Positions 38,101 through 51,423 of a DNA stretch of 64,000 nucleotides are shown in pieces. Source of the DNA: Ophiosphaerella korrae (Eukaryota; Ascomycota; Dothideomycetes; Pleosporales; Phaeosphaeriaceae); assembly GCA_028456385.1 (NCBI GenBank), contig JALNQF010000025.1:310001-374000 (forward strand). The letters are read 5' to 3'. The notes beneath the pieces were generated by a model. It was not told the DNA's origin and searched no databases. It was given only the letters and a program-made list of their open reading frames with translations. Every line of letters starts with the position of its first letter. Position 1 is the first letter of the stretch. A program made the translations under genes and the position numbers.

Positions 38101-38703
38101 AGTCATACGGATCTCACCATGACACCCACAGCAAAGGTCACACAACAAGACTGTGCTCATAATTTACTGGCTGTTTAAAAAATGCCATACGAATGGATCC
38201 TCGACCAAGACTCAATTCTACACGTTACGCCAATTCAGGTATCTCGGTCGGGCGTGGAAGCCCCGCGTTTCGGGTCCAATCACCCGGCAATGCGAACTAC
38301 GATTGAGCGTCATGAACCTTGGAATACACTACATAGCATTAGAGACTAGCCAATTTCGAGCTTAAAAACTTATGCTACTGCTGATTTGAGCTAATGGTGG
38401 TCTTTGCATGGCTTGGCCAGTCCCAATCTGGGACACTGTGATAGTTTTGAGCGTATTGTTTTACATGGCATGCCTGTGTGTCAGATTAAATATCCCAATA
38501 TGCATTTGCGGCGGCAGCCGGCTAGCGGTAAATCATCATGAATATCCAAGCGTTGATGTCAGTACTTGAGCCAGGTCGAGCGCTGGCTCGCCCGTTGTTG
38601 ATTCATAGGGCAAGGTTCTCGTGATGTCGCTGCGTGACATCTGATTCTTACCTTTACATTCGCTTTCTGTACAGCTTGTTTTAATCTTTGATCATTCCTC
38701 ACG
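32108..38703. other. Gene-poor region, right of the Zn2Cys6 gene
   Basis: No recognisable gene lies in these 6.6 kb. Composition is mixed, not strongly AT-rich, and open frames are short (under about 130 codons). Frames at 33549-33902 (minus) and 36039-36419 (plus) were examined and not recognised. The region is not an obvious RIP-degraded transposon and could be a decayed gene tract or regulatory and heterochromatic DNA. Confidence 0.4.
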
Positions 38704-40047
38704 ATGTTGATGACTAAATTGCTCAGCGCCGGCGCTGTCACTGCGCTTGCGGTTGGGCAAGCGGCAGCTAAGATATTGTACGCTGGTGTGAATTCAGGTT
38801 TGTTACAAGACCCTGGTGCTATGTTCGAGCACTTCTGACCTGGATAGCGGGAGGCGAGTTCGCACAACAGAACTTACCAGGCACTTTTGGCATTGATTAC
38901 CAATTTATCAACGAGACAGCCATCGATTTCTTCCTCAAAGAAGGCGTGAACACGATTCGCTTACCATTTCTCCTGGTTAGGCCTTACAACCAATAACCCA
39001 AGATGAAGTGTTAACCCTGTTAGGAACGTATGTGCCCATTGGAAAGTGGTTTGGGGAAAACGTTCAACGAAACCTATTTCACTGAGTTCATGGAAGCCGT
39101 GGATCACATCACCTCAAAAGGTGGCTATGTTATACTTGATGCCCACAACTACATGCGATACAATGATCCGTCCATGCAACCGTTCTCTGGCAGTGTTATA
39201 GGAAACACGACCGATTCTAAAGCCGCTACCACCGAGAACCTTGCCTCTTTCTGGGCTGAGCTCTCTGCCCGCTTCATCACGAATCCTAATGTGATCTTCG
39301 GTATCATGAATGAGCCACACGATATGGCTACGTCTCTAGTACTTAAGAACAACCAGGCCACGATTGATTCTATCCGCAAAGCAGGCGCGCAGCAACTCAT
39401 CCTCGTACCCGGCAACGGCTTCACCGGCGCTCATCGCTGGCTCAACAAAACATGCGGCGATGAGAAACTACAATGCACCCCGAATTCCGAAGTTATGCTC
39501 GCTGTCAAAGATCCGATTGGCAATTTTGCATTCGACATGCATCTCTACTTCGACAACGATACGTCAGGCACGCATAACGAATGTACACTTGCGGCACCGA
39601 ATAATCTCCTCCCCGTGACCATGTGGCTTGAACAACACAACTACACCGCATTTCTTTCAGAGTTCGGCACTGGGGTCAACCCGACGTGCTTCCAGACACT
39701 AAATAACACCATCGCCCACCTGGAGAAGAGCAAACACTTTATTGGGTGGACGTATTGGAGTGCAGGACCGCTATGGGGCAACTACTTCCTAAGTGTTGGT
39801 GAGTGATTATGCCCAACTCACATACAAGACACACACTGACTTTGTATTTCAATTTCTAGAACCGGACGAGGGCCCACAAGCGAATTCCACGTGGCCCAAG
39901 GTGCTAGAGCCACATGTGTCGAGCTACCAGCCGATGATGAAATGTGGAATTAGTACGAGTGCACGGGGGCGAGTAGATGATAACGACAGCTTTAGAGGAC
40001 GGGATGGATGTTTGGGGATGAGATTACCTGCAATGAAGGCTGCCTGA
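38704..40047 (+). CDS. Secreted GH5 endoglucanase
   Basis: This is a cellulase-type retaining glycoside hydrolase acting outside the cell on beta-1,4-glucan. Four exons (38704-38797, 38848-38975, 39024-39798, 39860-40047) join in frame to 394 aa, each intron with GT-AG ends. A signal peptide is visible (MLMTKLLSAGAVTALAVGQA followed by AA). The barrel begins YAGVNSAGGEF, and NTIRLPFLLERMCP spans the second intron. The acid/base Glu is in FGIMNEPHD and the nucleophile Glu in AFLSEFGTG. WTYWSAGPLWG near the end also fits the family. I see no cellulose-binding module. The last ~35 residues are basic and glycine-rich and differ from the usual GH5 end, so another splice form of the last exon is possible. 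Confidence 0.9.
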
Positions 40048-40397
40048 AACCGGTAATTGTGAGTCTACAAGCGACTAAATCTTCGCTCGCTGGCGTTCGG
40101 AGGAGGGGGCACTGCAGCTAAGTTCGTACGCTATCGAGATACCCATAATAGCGGATAATGCTTTTCTTACATTTTATACCTTGTTGATATATTCTGTGTC
40201 ACCGCAAAATCATGCTTGTTTATGCTTATTTATGCTATTTTATGCTATTTTATATTGAATTCAGCTATAGGTAGCCATGCATTGGTACGTGCGGATACAC
40301 ATCCCCACTCAAATCCAATAATTCCAGTTTCGTTCCTATCAGTTCGAGAAGCTCGTGTTTAAACACTCGTCTTTTATCTTCCACTTATTTATCATAA
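40048..40397. other. Convergent intergenic region
   Basis: This 350-bp gap lies between the GH5 gene and the convergent transporter gene. Apart from the 10-bp repeat I see nothing in it. Confidence 0.5.
40212..40251. repeat. 10-bp tandem repeat, four units
   Basis: Four adjacent units of ATGCTTGTTT, ATGCTTATTT, ATGCTATTTT and ATGCTATTTT lie in the intergenic gap downstream of the GH5 gene. This is a short imperfect minisatellite with no obvious function. Confidence 0.75.
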
Positions 40398-42012
40398 TCA
40401 TTCAATCCTCGTCTCCCTTGCTTTCTCCAAATCCTCATGTTCCATCTTGTGTTCGTGTCTCTCCCCTTTCACAATTGCCATATCCTCGTCAGCCGCGACA
40501 TCAAAATTCCTGCCCCTATACTCTGGTCCCACAAACGTCAACAACATGACATAAGCATACACGCACCCCATAAAAATGCAAATCACGAGGCCGTACTTGT
40601 ATCTCTTGACTTTACCCTTGGGTGGCAAGGGGAATTGTTCGCCGATAGTGGCTTCGATGGTGGACGACGCGCTCGACACGAGATTACCGAGCTGGTATGA
40701 TGTGCCGACGACGAAGGTGCGGAACGATCCGGGCGAGAGTTCCATGAGATGAATTGGGATAACGCCCCATGCGCCCTGAACGCAGAATTGCTCGAAGAAA
40801 GCAGCGGCAATGACGCCCTTGTTAGGAGTGAAGGTGTAGGGATATAGGAGAGCGCCGCCCAAGATGCACATTACGATGATACAGAACCGGCGTCCAAAGA
40901 TAGAGGAGCTGTAGCCAACGAGTGTGCCGCCGGTCATAGCACCAAGGTTTGCGACGACCTGGGTAACGGTGACGCCATTAGGAGAGAAATTGTATTGGTT
41001 GGTGAGCATGGTTGGGTAGAGGTCTTGGGAGCCGTGCGACATAAAGTTGAATCCTGATTAGTGTTAGTTCAGTTAATCTTACGCATGACTTCGGAAGTTG
41101 GCTAAGCTTACCAGCCATCAACAACACCATGTATATTAACAACATCCAGTGTCTCTTTAATGCCACTTTACCTTCTTGTATAAAGGCCTTCGCGGCGTTT
41201 GGCTCTTCTTCCCTGATACGCTTGCGTTCGAGATAGGCGTTCGTCTCTGGCAAGCAGAGGCGAAATATGATGATGAGAACAGGGGGACCTGCACCAAACC
41301 AGAACAACGGACGCCACCCATGGCCAACGGTGTTTACAAAGGCGCGCGCAAAAACAGTAGCGAGGAGATATCCGAATGCATATCCTTGCTGCATCATTCC
41401 GGAGATGATACCGCGAGCTGGAGCAGGGCAATCTTCAAGTGCTGAAAGTGAATATCTGATTAGCCATCCGCCTCGAAACCCAGGGAATAAGATCTAGGAG
41501 AACTCACCAGTCGCCGCAGCATTTCCGTACAAACCACCCATGGCAATTCCAAACAGCGCACGCACTCCCAGGAATTGTTTATACGTCGAGCAAAATCCGG
41601 TTGCCAGCTCTAATATAATGAACAATAGATTATTCACGATGAAAGGCCATTTTCTCCCATACCGATCTGCCGCCAGACCGAAGATGATACTGCCCACACT
41701 CCTCAACATCAACACGAGTGTGATACCCCACGTGATGTCTGCTTTGGTCTTGCCAAAAGTCTCAGCAAGGTCCTCAACTGTGAGCGAGACGGTAAAAAAG
41801 TCAAACGCATCCCAGGTCCAGGCGGAGAAGGCGACAAGGAAGAAGAGCCATTGCTGAAGGTTCAGCATGCGCAACAGTGTGAAGGGATTGGGCACTTTGT
41901 CGTGTGCGGGTTTGAGTGTCGTAATGCGCGTTGCGGCGTAGCGACCCACAGACATTTTACCCGCGGGCTGAGCATACTCGCTCTGAGACGTGTGAGACTT
42001 TTCAGCATCCAT
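40398..42012 (-). CDS. JEN1: JEN1-type monocarboxylate/proton symporter (MFS)
   Basis: JEN1-type carriers import lactate, pyruvate or acetate with protons across the plasma membrane. Three exons (42012-41508, 41441-41112, 41053-40398) give 496 aa, with both introns in phase 1. The diagnostic JEN signature N-x-x-S-H-x-S-Q-D-x-x-P-T is intact as NFMSHGSQDLYPT near residues 281-293, assembled just after the second intron. About 12 hydrophobic segments are visible, and the MFS loop motif appears as ADRYGRKWP. The N- and C-terminal tails are charged and cytosolic. Substrate within the family (mono- versus dicarboxylate) cannot be told from sequence. CreA-like sites lie upstream. Confidence 0.92.
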
Positions 42013-43195
42013 GATGAAGCTGAATCAGATTGGTAGGCTTCGATCAGGGCGTCGGGCGTCGCCCGTACGTAAAGAACACCAAAGAATTGGAGAAAAAACC
42101 CAGGCTGGATTGAAGCAACCTTTTTTCTGAATAAATTGAGTGAGAATAGAAGCTGGCTGCCTTCTCTCCATGCGGGGACTCCACCTTTTTATCTGCCACA
42201 TGCCCTCCCTCCACAACCCCAGACGAATCGGCTTTCTACTTCCATAGCTCGCCCCCGGTAATGCCCTCGTGGTGCGCGCACGTAATGATGGCACTGACAT
42301 GACAAGCGTACAATCCTAGCCTTGCCCAATGATATGATGTTGATGACGGAGGGAGCCTGAGGGAGAAGCGCCACCGACATGGATATATTGCGCTAAGAAT
42401 GACCAAGAGGATACAAGCGTTCCTTGGCAGTCGGAGTGCGTTAGAAAAAGCTTTGTCAAGACAGCACTAAAAGGCTTGGTCAATGTAGTGCACTCTTTGA
42501 CCACACCCGTTTTACCAATTGCTGTTGTGATAACTTCAAGCGACAAGATGATGGTAAGAAGCAGAGAACTCTGGTGCATGTCGAGATTTACCTCATGGAG
42601 ATTTTCGACATTGATCGTCGCTTCATAACCAGTCTCGTTCCTTGGATTGACAGTTACAGCGACGAATGCTGACAGCATTACTAGCGTCGCACTGGGGCTA
42701 TTATTTCAGGCCGTGCACAGACCCCACACTTCGCGATTAGACATGATAACTAGGTATGCCCACGGGGTAAGTCAGGCGTGGCAACGAAACCTCCGATCTT
42801 CTCCGACATAGTATAGTAGTGTCTTGGTTACGTGCGCACTCCGTTTTCGTTCACTGGACGCGTCCCAGATGTAGAGCCGGGTCTGATGTCTGATGTTCCT
42901 CCGCGCCCGAGACTGTGATAACACCCTTGGGAAGTCAAATGATAAGGGAATTCGTATCTGGGACTAGAGGTTATGCCATGTCGACTTTACACGCGTTGAA
43001 TTGACTGGAAGGCTCGTGGGTTTTGAGAAACACCCATCCCAGCCATTGCATCTATTTACCAGCAAAACTTGATATATCATCCCATTGCGTATTATACATA
43101 AACTTTTCATACCAAAATTGTAACATCTCTCCAACGCCACTGATGCCTAAAAAGCTTTTATTCTTTTTTCAAAAAGACACTCATCCAGCACACGC
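42013..43195. other. Intergenic, JEN1 upstream to SulP 3' flank
   Basis: This 1.2-kb gap holds the JEN1 promoter, including the CreA-like cluster, and the 3' flank of the SulP gene. A 120-codon minus-strand frame at 42678-42316 is open but resembles nothing known. Confidence 0.45.
42172..42222. promoter_or_regulatory. Cluster of CreA/Mig1-like sites upstream of JEN1
   Basis: Four matches to the 5'-SYGGRG-3' consensus or its complement occur in 51 bases: GCGGGG (42172), CTCCAC (42179), CTCCAC (42209) and CCCCAG (42217). They lie 160-210 bases upstream of the transporter start codon. JEN1 is glucose-repressed in yeast, so carbon catabolite repression is plausible here, but the motif is short and chance matches are common. 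Confidence 0.4.
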
Positions 43196-45774
43196 TCATG
43201 CTAGCCCACTAGATACTCCTCTAGAACTCCCACCCTCGCTCCAATCTTCCGTTAGGCGCTCTGACTCCGTCATCCTTAGTGCTTCCTCAACACTACTGAG
43301 GAAATATCTTGTGCCACCACACATCTCTATGATACCACTTGATTCGAAAAGGCGGTAGACTAGACTGCGCTTACTTGGCACTCTGCAGAAGAATACACGA
43401 ACGTCTCTTTGTCGGTATGATTCTACGATCTCGGCAAGGACTTGGGCCCCAGCACCATCGAGCGATGTCACTCCATGCACGTCAAAGATGATGTTCTGAT
43501 TGTGCTCTGCGCGGCGGATGCGTGGAAGCGCAGGATGTGCTTTGCCTGTGCCGTGGTCTTCAAGGCGACGCAGTCGAGTTTTGAGATTACCCGTGTTGGC
43601 AAAGGTGAGCGGCTCTGGAATCTTGACGATTAGGCATCCTTCAATAAACTCCACGCTTTCAGGATCGTGTTCCGCGTTCGCGAATTGATTAGTTGTGCCT
43701 GGGACACGACCAAGAATCTGGATGCGCGGACGGACTGAGTGGCGGATCAGGCGTAAAATGGACAGCCCGATGCCAACGCCAATGCCGCGTTTCAGATCCC
43801 AAATGATTGTGATGAAGAAGATCAAACCCATGAGAGTGAGCTCTGACCAGCCGCGGATGCGCAAGAAGAATTTGATGTCGTGTGGTGCTTCCTCCACAAG
43901 CGAATAGGCGACAACCGACACCATGGCGCAGAGTACACCCTTTGGTAGGTAGTAGAAGTATGGTAGCATGAAAACGGTGCAGAGAATCGTGATTAGAGAA
44001 AGGAAAATAGAACTCATTGGGGTAAGACCACCAGTTGATGCATTGACTTTGGAGCGACCGTATCCTCCAAATGCTGGGAGAGCCATGAATAGCCCACCTG
44101 TGATGTTTGCCGTTCCGAGAGCGATCAGCTCACGGTTTGCGCTAAGAGGCATGGTAACTCCATCTTTCTGAGGGTCGCCACCCCCAAGTGATTTGCCCGC
44201 TACAGATGACTCGAAGAACCCTAGCAAGGCAATGATGAGCGCTGTATTGAAGGCATCGGATGCGTATTTCAGATGGGATGTTTCAAACGGGAAGTGGATA
44301 GCGAAAATGGTGTCGCCACTTGAATTGACGTTGCCTAGGACTGCAAGTCCGTACTGATCGAGTCGATACCACCAGGTAAGGATGGCGGAAAATACTACTA
44401 CAAGGAATCGATCAGGGATGTAAGCAACAGAAGGGTATCGCGGCTGTAGTCGCTTTTTGAGCTCCCTAACAAATATTAGTTTGCTTAGAGGTAGAGCAAA
44501 GCATGTTGCAACGTACCTAAAGAACATGATAATTCCAAAAGCAGTGAATGACATTGCGCAGGTCAAGCCGTGGGCATTTCCAATGTTGCGAAAGAGGAAT
44601 ATCATTTTGTCAATGCAGCTTCCGTGAGAGACTTGGTCAGCAGCCAATCTGGCTAGACCCATTTCAGGAATCAACTGGTCTATGAAGATGACGAAACCAA
44701 TAGCGCTGATGAAGCCTCGCAGAAATGGTCGGCTGAGGACGTTATCTAAGAAGCCTAGTCTGAAAATGCCTGCAACTAGAATGAATGCGCCAGCAAGACA
44801 AGTAATGATGCCAGCAATTTCCGCGTTTTTACGTCCATCGTTGTCGCCAGTCGTGCCCTTCTTGATGTTTTCGCGAACGATCTCACCGACGAGGAGTGAG
44901 CCTGGTGCTTCCGGTCCTACAATCATCTGAGGGCAAGTACCCAGGACAGCGTAGATTAGCGGGTTGAGGGCGAAGCTGTACAGGCCATGTACAGGAGGAA
45001 CATGGGCGAGATTTGAGGCGTACGACAGTGCCATGGGGATGTAGAAGGATGCCATGGTAATGGCGGCGGTCAAATCGCCTTTGAGATAGCGCCACTTGTA
45101 TTGTTGAGTCCAGTTCAGTATGGGAATGTAGTACTGAAGATACCTGGGAGCTGTCAGTGCTGATTCGTGTGTGAACACACCGCTCCTACATACATCAGTC
45201 GCCGGTTTTTGACACCATGTCGGTCAGCAAGCCACCTGGTAGTACTCTTCTTCTGCCCATTGCCGCTGCTCCCAGCGCCATCCACAAAGGCGTCACTCAG
45301 TAAAGATTGTGTTGCATCTGAACTATCGCCTTCTGCTGTTTCAGTGATACCAGGAAACGTGCCACTAAAGCTGTTCACCGAGTGTATGCTCCCTGCGAAG
45401 CTCCCATAGCTTCGATACCCACTGGGTCGCGACGAAGCAGTCCCATGATTGCAATTGGCATCACCACAGTCACACGCTGGGTCTCTGTTGGGGTTGTCGA
45501 GCAGCCTCGTGCGTGCTGTGGGCTCGAGATCGGCTACTGATATGCCGTCCCCCTGTGGTAGGCTACTGGACGGTTGCGGTTCGTCGTGGTAGGGGCGGCG
45601 AGGATGCATCAGCTCTTCCGGCGAGCTTGATCGATCCGAAGGGGCATGCGCCTGGCGAAGCTGGCTAGGAGTGGCAGGAGCATGTGCGTGTCTGGCGCTG
45701 CCACTGGACGAGTCGCGCGAATGTGAATGCGATGCCGGAGAAGGCCCATCATCGGTGATTCTTTTCGGTGGCAT
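43196..45774 (-). CDS. SulP (SLC26) family anion transporter with STAS domain
   Basis: This is a putative sulfate or related anion transporter. Exons 45774-45194, 45143-44517 and 44465-43196 give 825 aa. The first ~205 residues are a Ser/Pro/His-rich cytosolic extension containing CDCGDANCNH. The membrane domain starts GDLTAAITMASFYIPMALSY and has 10 or more hydrophobic segments. A C-terminal STAS domain lies near 640-790 (IIFDVHGVTSLDGAGAQVLA). Intron 1 (GTATGT...CCCAG) joins RRLM to YLQYYIP. The second intron (44516-44466) is 51 nt, a multiple of three and stop-free, so retention would add 17 residues. The long N-terminus fits the YPR003C/YGR125W-like fungal group more than the high-affinity SUL1/SUL2 type, so plasma-membrane sulfate uptake is not certain. 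Confidence 0.88.
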
Positions 45775-47499
<1,725 letters not shown>

Positions 47500-47699
47500 A
47501 CTTAGGCTAGGTCTGTGTTGAGGAAATAGACCAAAGCTAATGCAAAGCAATCAAAAAAGTTCACATAAGGCTACTTGATCTCCTATGCAAATTCTCCAAG
47601 TTTTCTCGTTGTCACTGCGACTCTGGTAATTATTCTGGCCAATGGTATGTTGTGCTGCACTCTAGATTGTAGTGGCTGAAGCTTGCGACCTAAGATGGG

Positions 47700-49527
47700 A
47701 TGGCTGCTGCCTTACGCTTTCAACGACTCCTCCTTGAAGGCGGTCTAGTACCCACAACCATGGCCACCGAAGAGAACAAAGTATATCAATATACAGAATT
47801 TGCACGCGCAGATTCTATCCGCCTTCTCGAACTTCTCCCAGGCCTGAGAGAGTCACTGCTGGCATGCAACATCATTGAGGTTCGTAAAAGCGAGAACCCG
47901 GTTCATGAGGCTCTCTCGGGCGACCCAGGATTCCCGCACCGTTCAGAGAAACGCTTTCATGAACGCGCGTGGCTATTACAAATAATCTCCATACCGCTCT
48001 CCAAGTTATACGATACGAAGACAAAGCTCGTTTGTTGTGGGATGATGCAATATCCATCAATCAGAAAGATTTGAAAGAGAAGGATAGCCAAGTTAGAATA
48101 ATGGGAGCTATCTTCCGAGATGCCCAACGGGTAGTTGTGTGGTTAGGTCGTCATAAAGGTGCTAAGACATGAGTCATCGAAATTTTTAATGATATATTAC
48201 GTGCGTTCGAGGATCTGCAACGATATGTTCTTATTGATAATGGAGCACTTGGAGTAGAGATAATACGGTTGCAAGTGCTACAATCCTTTGATCAGGCCTG
48301 GTATTTCCTCAATCTATTTAAATGTCTCCGATGCTATCAGCGCTTATCATTTGAAACTTTACCTGTCATCCCGTGACAAGTATCTTTACTGACGCCGTTT
48401 GTACAGACATAGTCGGATTTGGGTAGTACAGGAATTTTATTACAAGACAATTAAAAGTAGAGTTTATGTGAACAGAAGTCTAACTCTTAACATCAGCATT
48501 TAACCTTACTCAAGACATTCGGCTACTTGCTGAAGACGATTTTGGCATACAGCCAGACTCTACCTTGCCAGTAGAGGTCATCATGGCTGACTTTTCAACA
48601 CAGCCTTTGCTTTCAGGGGATCTAACGACCTAACTGTCCTGCATGTGAGTGGTATTGACCCACAATATAAAGCGGAGCTTCTCTCCTTCGTGCCTAGCAT
48701 CAATAGGAGCACCACATTGTCGCTAAGTGCCCCTGAGGTAAAGTTATTTGCTGCACCTAATTTACCAATAAAGATTGATTGTGAGATTGCTAGTGTGTTG
48801 TTATTTGAAGAATTGCAAATTGATTACATTTTTCGCTCACCCGGAATGTCTCCAATGTTTCCAATCGGAGAGAAATATGAAGTATTTTCGAACTGGCTCA
48901 AAAGCGAATCACCACCTGGCTTCCCACTATTGTACAAATATCTTTCGCGCAAAGAACTCTATTTGAGGATCGCAAAATTGGGCCTGAGAAACCGGTTGAT
49001 AGAGCCAAGGGAGGGGGACACCTGAGACAACAAATCATAGAATCGAGAGTGACTCACAAATACCGTTCGGCCTTATAAAGAGAACTGTTGTTTCTTCCAA
49101 ACCAATCAAGGATACTTAGAGATTGGGCCATCCTAGATGAAATCAGGTGATGAAATTCTCCTGAATGGCTGCGCAACACCATGTATCCTCAGAAAGGTAG
49201 TACAGCAAGAAATAGGCCTCGGCGGCAGATATCAACCAGTCGGAGATTGATACTTTGGCCATACCATCGTGGACGAGGAACCATCGAAAAATTAGCTCAA
49301 CGAAGGTTCTAGTAATTCTGACCCCGGGAAGTTTCCGACGAGAATTAAATTTGTTCTTGTTTGGTGAGGAATACATCCTTACATCCGAAGAAACGATGGC
49401 TGTTACCTGTACTTCATTTTGGTCTTTTTCAATTTACCAATATCAATACTTTGTAACGAGAGGTGCCGTCTTAATACAAGAAATGGAGGGGATATGCGTC
49501 TTCGGCGAATGGGGACGTGAAAGCTAG
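47700..49527 (+). pseudogene. Degenerate HET-domain gene
   Basis: HET domains mediate heterokaryon incompatibility and cell death in ascomycetes. Pieces of the domain are visible but scattered over frames and stops. The start-like KVYQYTEF and the NPVHEALSGDPGFPHR block are followed by a frame change near 47960. Then come NNLHTALQVIRYEDKARLLW, DDAISINQKD and QVRIMGAIFRDAQRVVVWLG (the classic LWIDAICINQ region), ended by TGA at 48170. RIWVVQEFYYK appears near 48420 after more stops. Later open pieces at 48645-49025 and 49255-49527 fit the C-terminal part of such a protein only by position. The YVWG that usually follows the ALS sequence is deleted. A multi-intron live gene is unlikely given the frame change inside the core motif. 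Confidence 0.7.
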
Positions 49528-49955
49528 AGGAAGATTCTAATTTCTTATACTTAGAAACTTGCTTACCATGTTCACCTCAACTCGTTCTTAGCTTGCTTTT
49601 TCCTGCACTGGAAAGATGCGTCAGTGCCGACGCTACAAAAATATCCGCCAAACGTGTCTGTCGTCCAGCTCTCTCTTTCAATGATGCCAGAGTCATTGCA
49701 TGCATGGAACATAGGTTAGACGTATAATTTCCCGAGCTTCCAGCTCTAAATTTTTAATTTATAGCACTACAGCTATGAATATTTATGCACTGGATGTTGA
49801 GTTCATTATCCACTGAGTTCCATGCAGTGGACTGTGCTCCAGAACAAGCAACTCCCGGCATCGAAACAACCACACCAACAGCCATACCAGTTTATGAAAA
49901 CACTGCAAAACGTTCGTTATTTCGTTATTTTCTCTATGATCGCTTTCTCTAGAGT
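49528..49955. other. Intergenic region
   Basis: This 428-bp gap separates the HET remnant from the 3' end of the AA9 gene. It is AT-rich, and nothing was recognised. Confidence 0.45.
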
Positions 49956-50720
49956 TCATCCTGTCCATACCTGAGGCTTCAGCTCAACGTACTTCATCGC
50001 GTCCTTCGGAAAAGTGGAATCAGTTCCAGGCTCACGAAACCAGACACCGGGATCATCCTCACTGTACGCATTTGGAAACCTTGTGAATGGTCCTGGTTTT
50101 CCGCCGCCCTGTCCCACAATCTCCACATGTGCGCAGTTGACAAACCACTGGCTCTGACCATGCTGCGAACTCGGCAAGAACTGCTCAATACGTAACAAAT
50201 ACTTGCCAGGTGGCGTAGTCTTTGGTATCGTGACATTCATCGCAAGCTTTTCATTCAAAGACCACTCCGTCGCCGACTTGGGACCCGCATACCCGATCTT
50301 GAAAAAGTCGCCGCTCCCATCATATTCGTTCAAGGTCGGTATACCCTCGGGCAGTTTGGACAGGAATATCTGTCCTGGCCCTTCATGATATATGTATGGT
50401 TGGGTATCACCCTCGAAGAACGGGCCGGAGACCATGAACCCTACTTCGTCGCCTGCAATGATGGTTGCTGTTTCGATGGTAGCGGAGTTGGCGATGGGGA
50501 AAGCGCCGCGACCGCATGTCACGTTTGCGTTCTCAGGGCCGAAGATGGGGAAGGCTTTGTACCAAAGGGATTCGCGCGTGCCAGCATTGCCGGTGACGTC
50601 GCGGACGTATTGGAATTCGCGTGAGATGGTGTTGTTGATGATGAGGCGGTTGAAGACATAATGTGCATTTGCTTGCTGCAAAAGGATCGCAGCAACGAGG
50701 CGCAGGAACGAGTGTTTCAT
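49956..50720 (-). CDS. AA9 lytic polysaccharide monooxygenase
   Basis: AA9 enzymes are secreted copper enzymes that oxidatively cleave cellulose and related glucans. The intronless frame gives 254 aa. The signal peptide ends ...LLQQANA, leaving His20 as the mature N-terminus (HYVFNRLIIN), which forms the copper histidine brace. The second brace His lies in YIYHEGPGQIFLSK (His112). The segment SQWFVNCAHVEIVG carries the conserved Gln and, where many AA9 enzymes have Tyr, a Phe at the axial position. The chain ends shortly after the catalytic domain with no CBM1. A possible linker-like tail (TDSTFPKDAMKYVELKPQVW) is short. It sits in an accessory region with a secreted unknown gene on the same strand. 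Confidence 0.9.
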   Translation of the reverse strand: MKHSFLRLVAAILLQQANAHYVFNRLIINNTISREFQYVRDVTGNAGTRESLWYKAFPIFGPENANVTCGRGAFPIANSATIETATIIAGDEVGFMVSGPFFEGDTQPYIYHEGPGQIFLSKLPEGIPTLNEYDGSGDFFKIGYAGPKSATEWSLNEKLAMNVTIPKTTPPGKYLLRIEQFLPSSQHGQSQWFVNCAHVEIVGQGGGKPGPFTRFPNAYSEDDPGVWFREPGTDSTFPKDAMKYVELKPQVWTG

Positions 50721-51423
50721 TGTTGCGCTCTTGTAATGTTGGTGTAGTATTGCAAGACTGTGGAGTTGTACAATGTGGTTTTATAGGCATCTCTGACGCT
50801 TTATCGCGATGCGGACTAATTTCTTCGTTCAAAAATGCATCTTACTATAAAGCAGACATCACAAAGCCGTTGTCCTGCTGATCGACTGTTGCATGCCCAA
50901 ACATCACATTGTCGATGTTGAACCCATAGATTGCCAATGAGCTGTTATTCGGTTAGTCTCCCATAGTGTTTGTTGCCTGATTTGTCGCTTTTTCATCAAG
51001 CTTAAACTGTCTGAAGTGGCGTAGCAAGCGGGGTTAAGGCACTCCTGGCCGACTGGCAAAACCGGGACTGGATATGTTTCATAATCGAATGACCTGGCTA
51101 ATGGTTCGGGCTAGAGCATCCGAGATTTTTTTTTTTGAAAGACGGGGCCTAAGGAACATTGTGGCTGACTTTCGGGTTGACTTCTGTTCATCTTGCACTG
51201 AACAAAAGCTTGTACAGACTCATGTGCTTTTCGAGATGGAGATGCCAAACATCAGGGCATAAATTCCAAATGCTCACCAGTACGCCATTGAGGTGAGAAG
51301 TCTTACAAGAACGGATATTTCTTCTTGCCATCCCATCATTAGCGCAGGCAATTCGCCACCGAGAATTAGATGGATATTTCTACAGGCATTAGATTGCTAG
51401 GCTATTTCGATCTAATTGACATA
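50721..51423. other. Intergenic region upstream of AA9
   Basis: This 703-bp gap contains the AA9 promoter and the 3' flank of the next minus-strand gene. I see no clear element. Confidence 0.45.

Noticed and set aside
42316..42678. 120-codon minus-strand frame upstream of JEN1
   Set aside because: No similarity; lies in the promoter interval.
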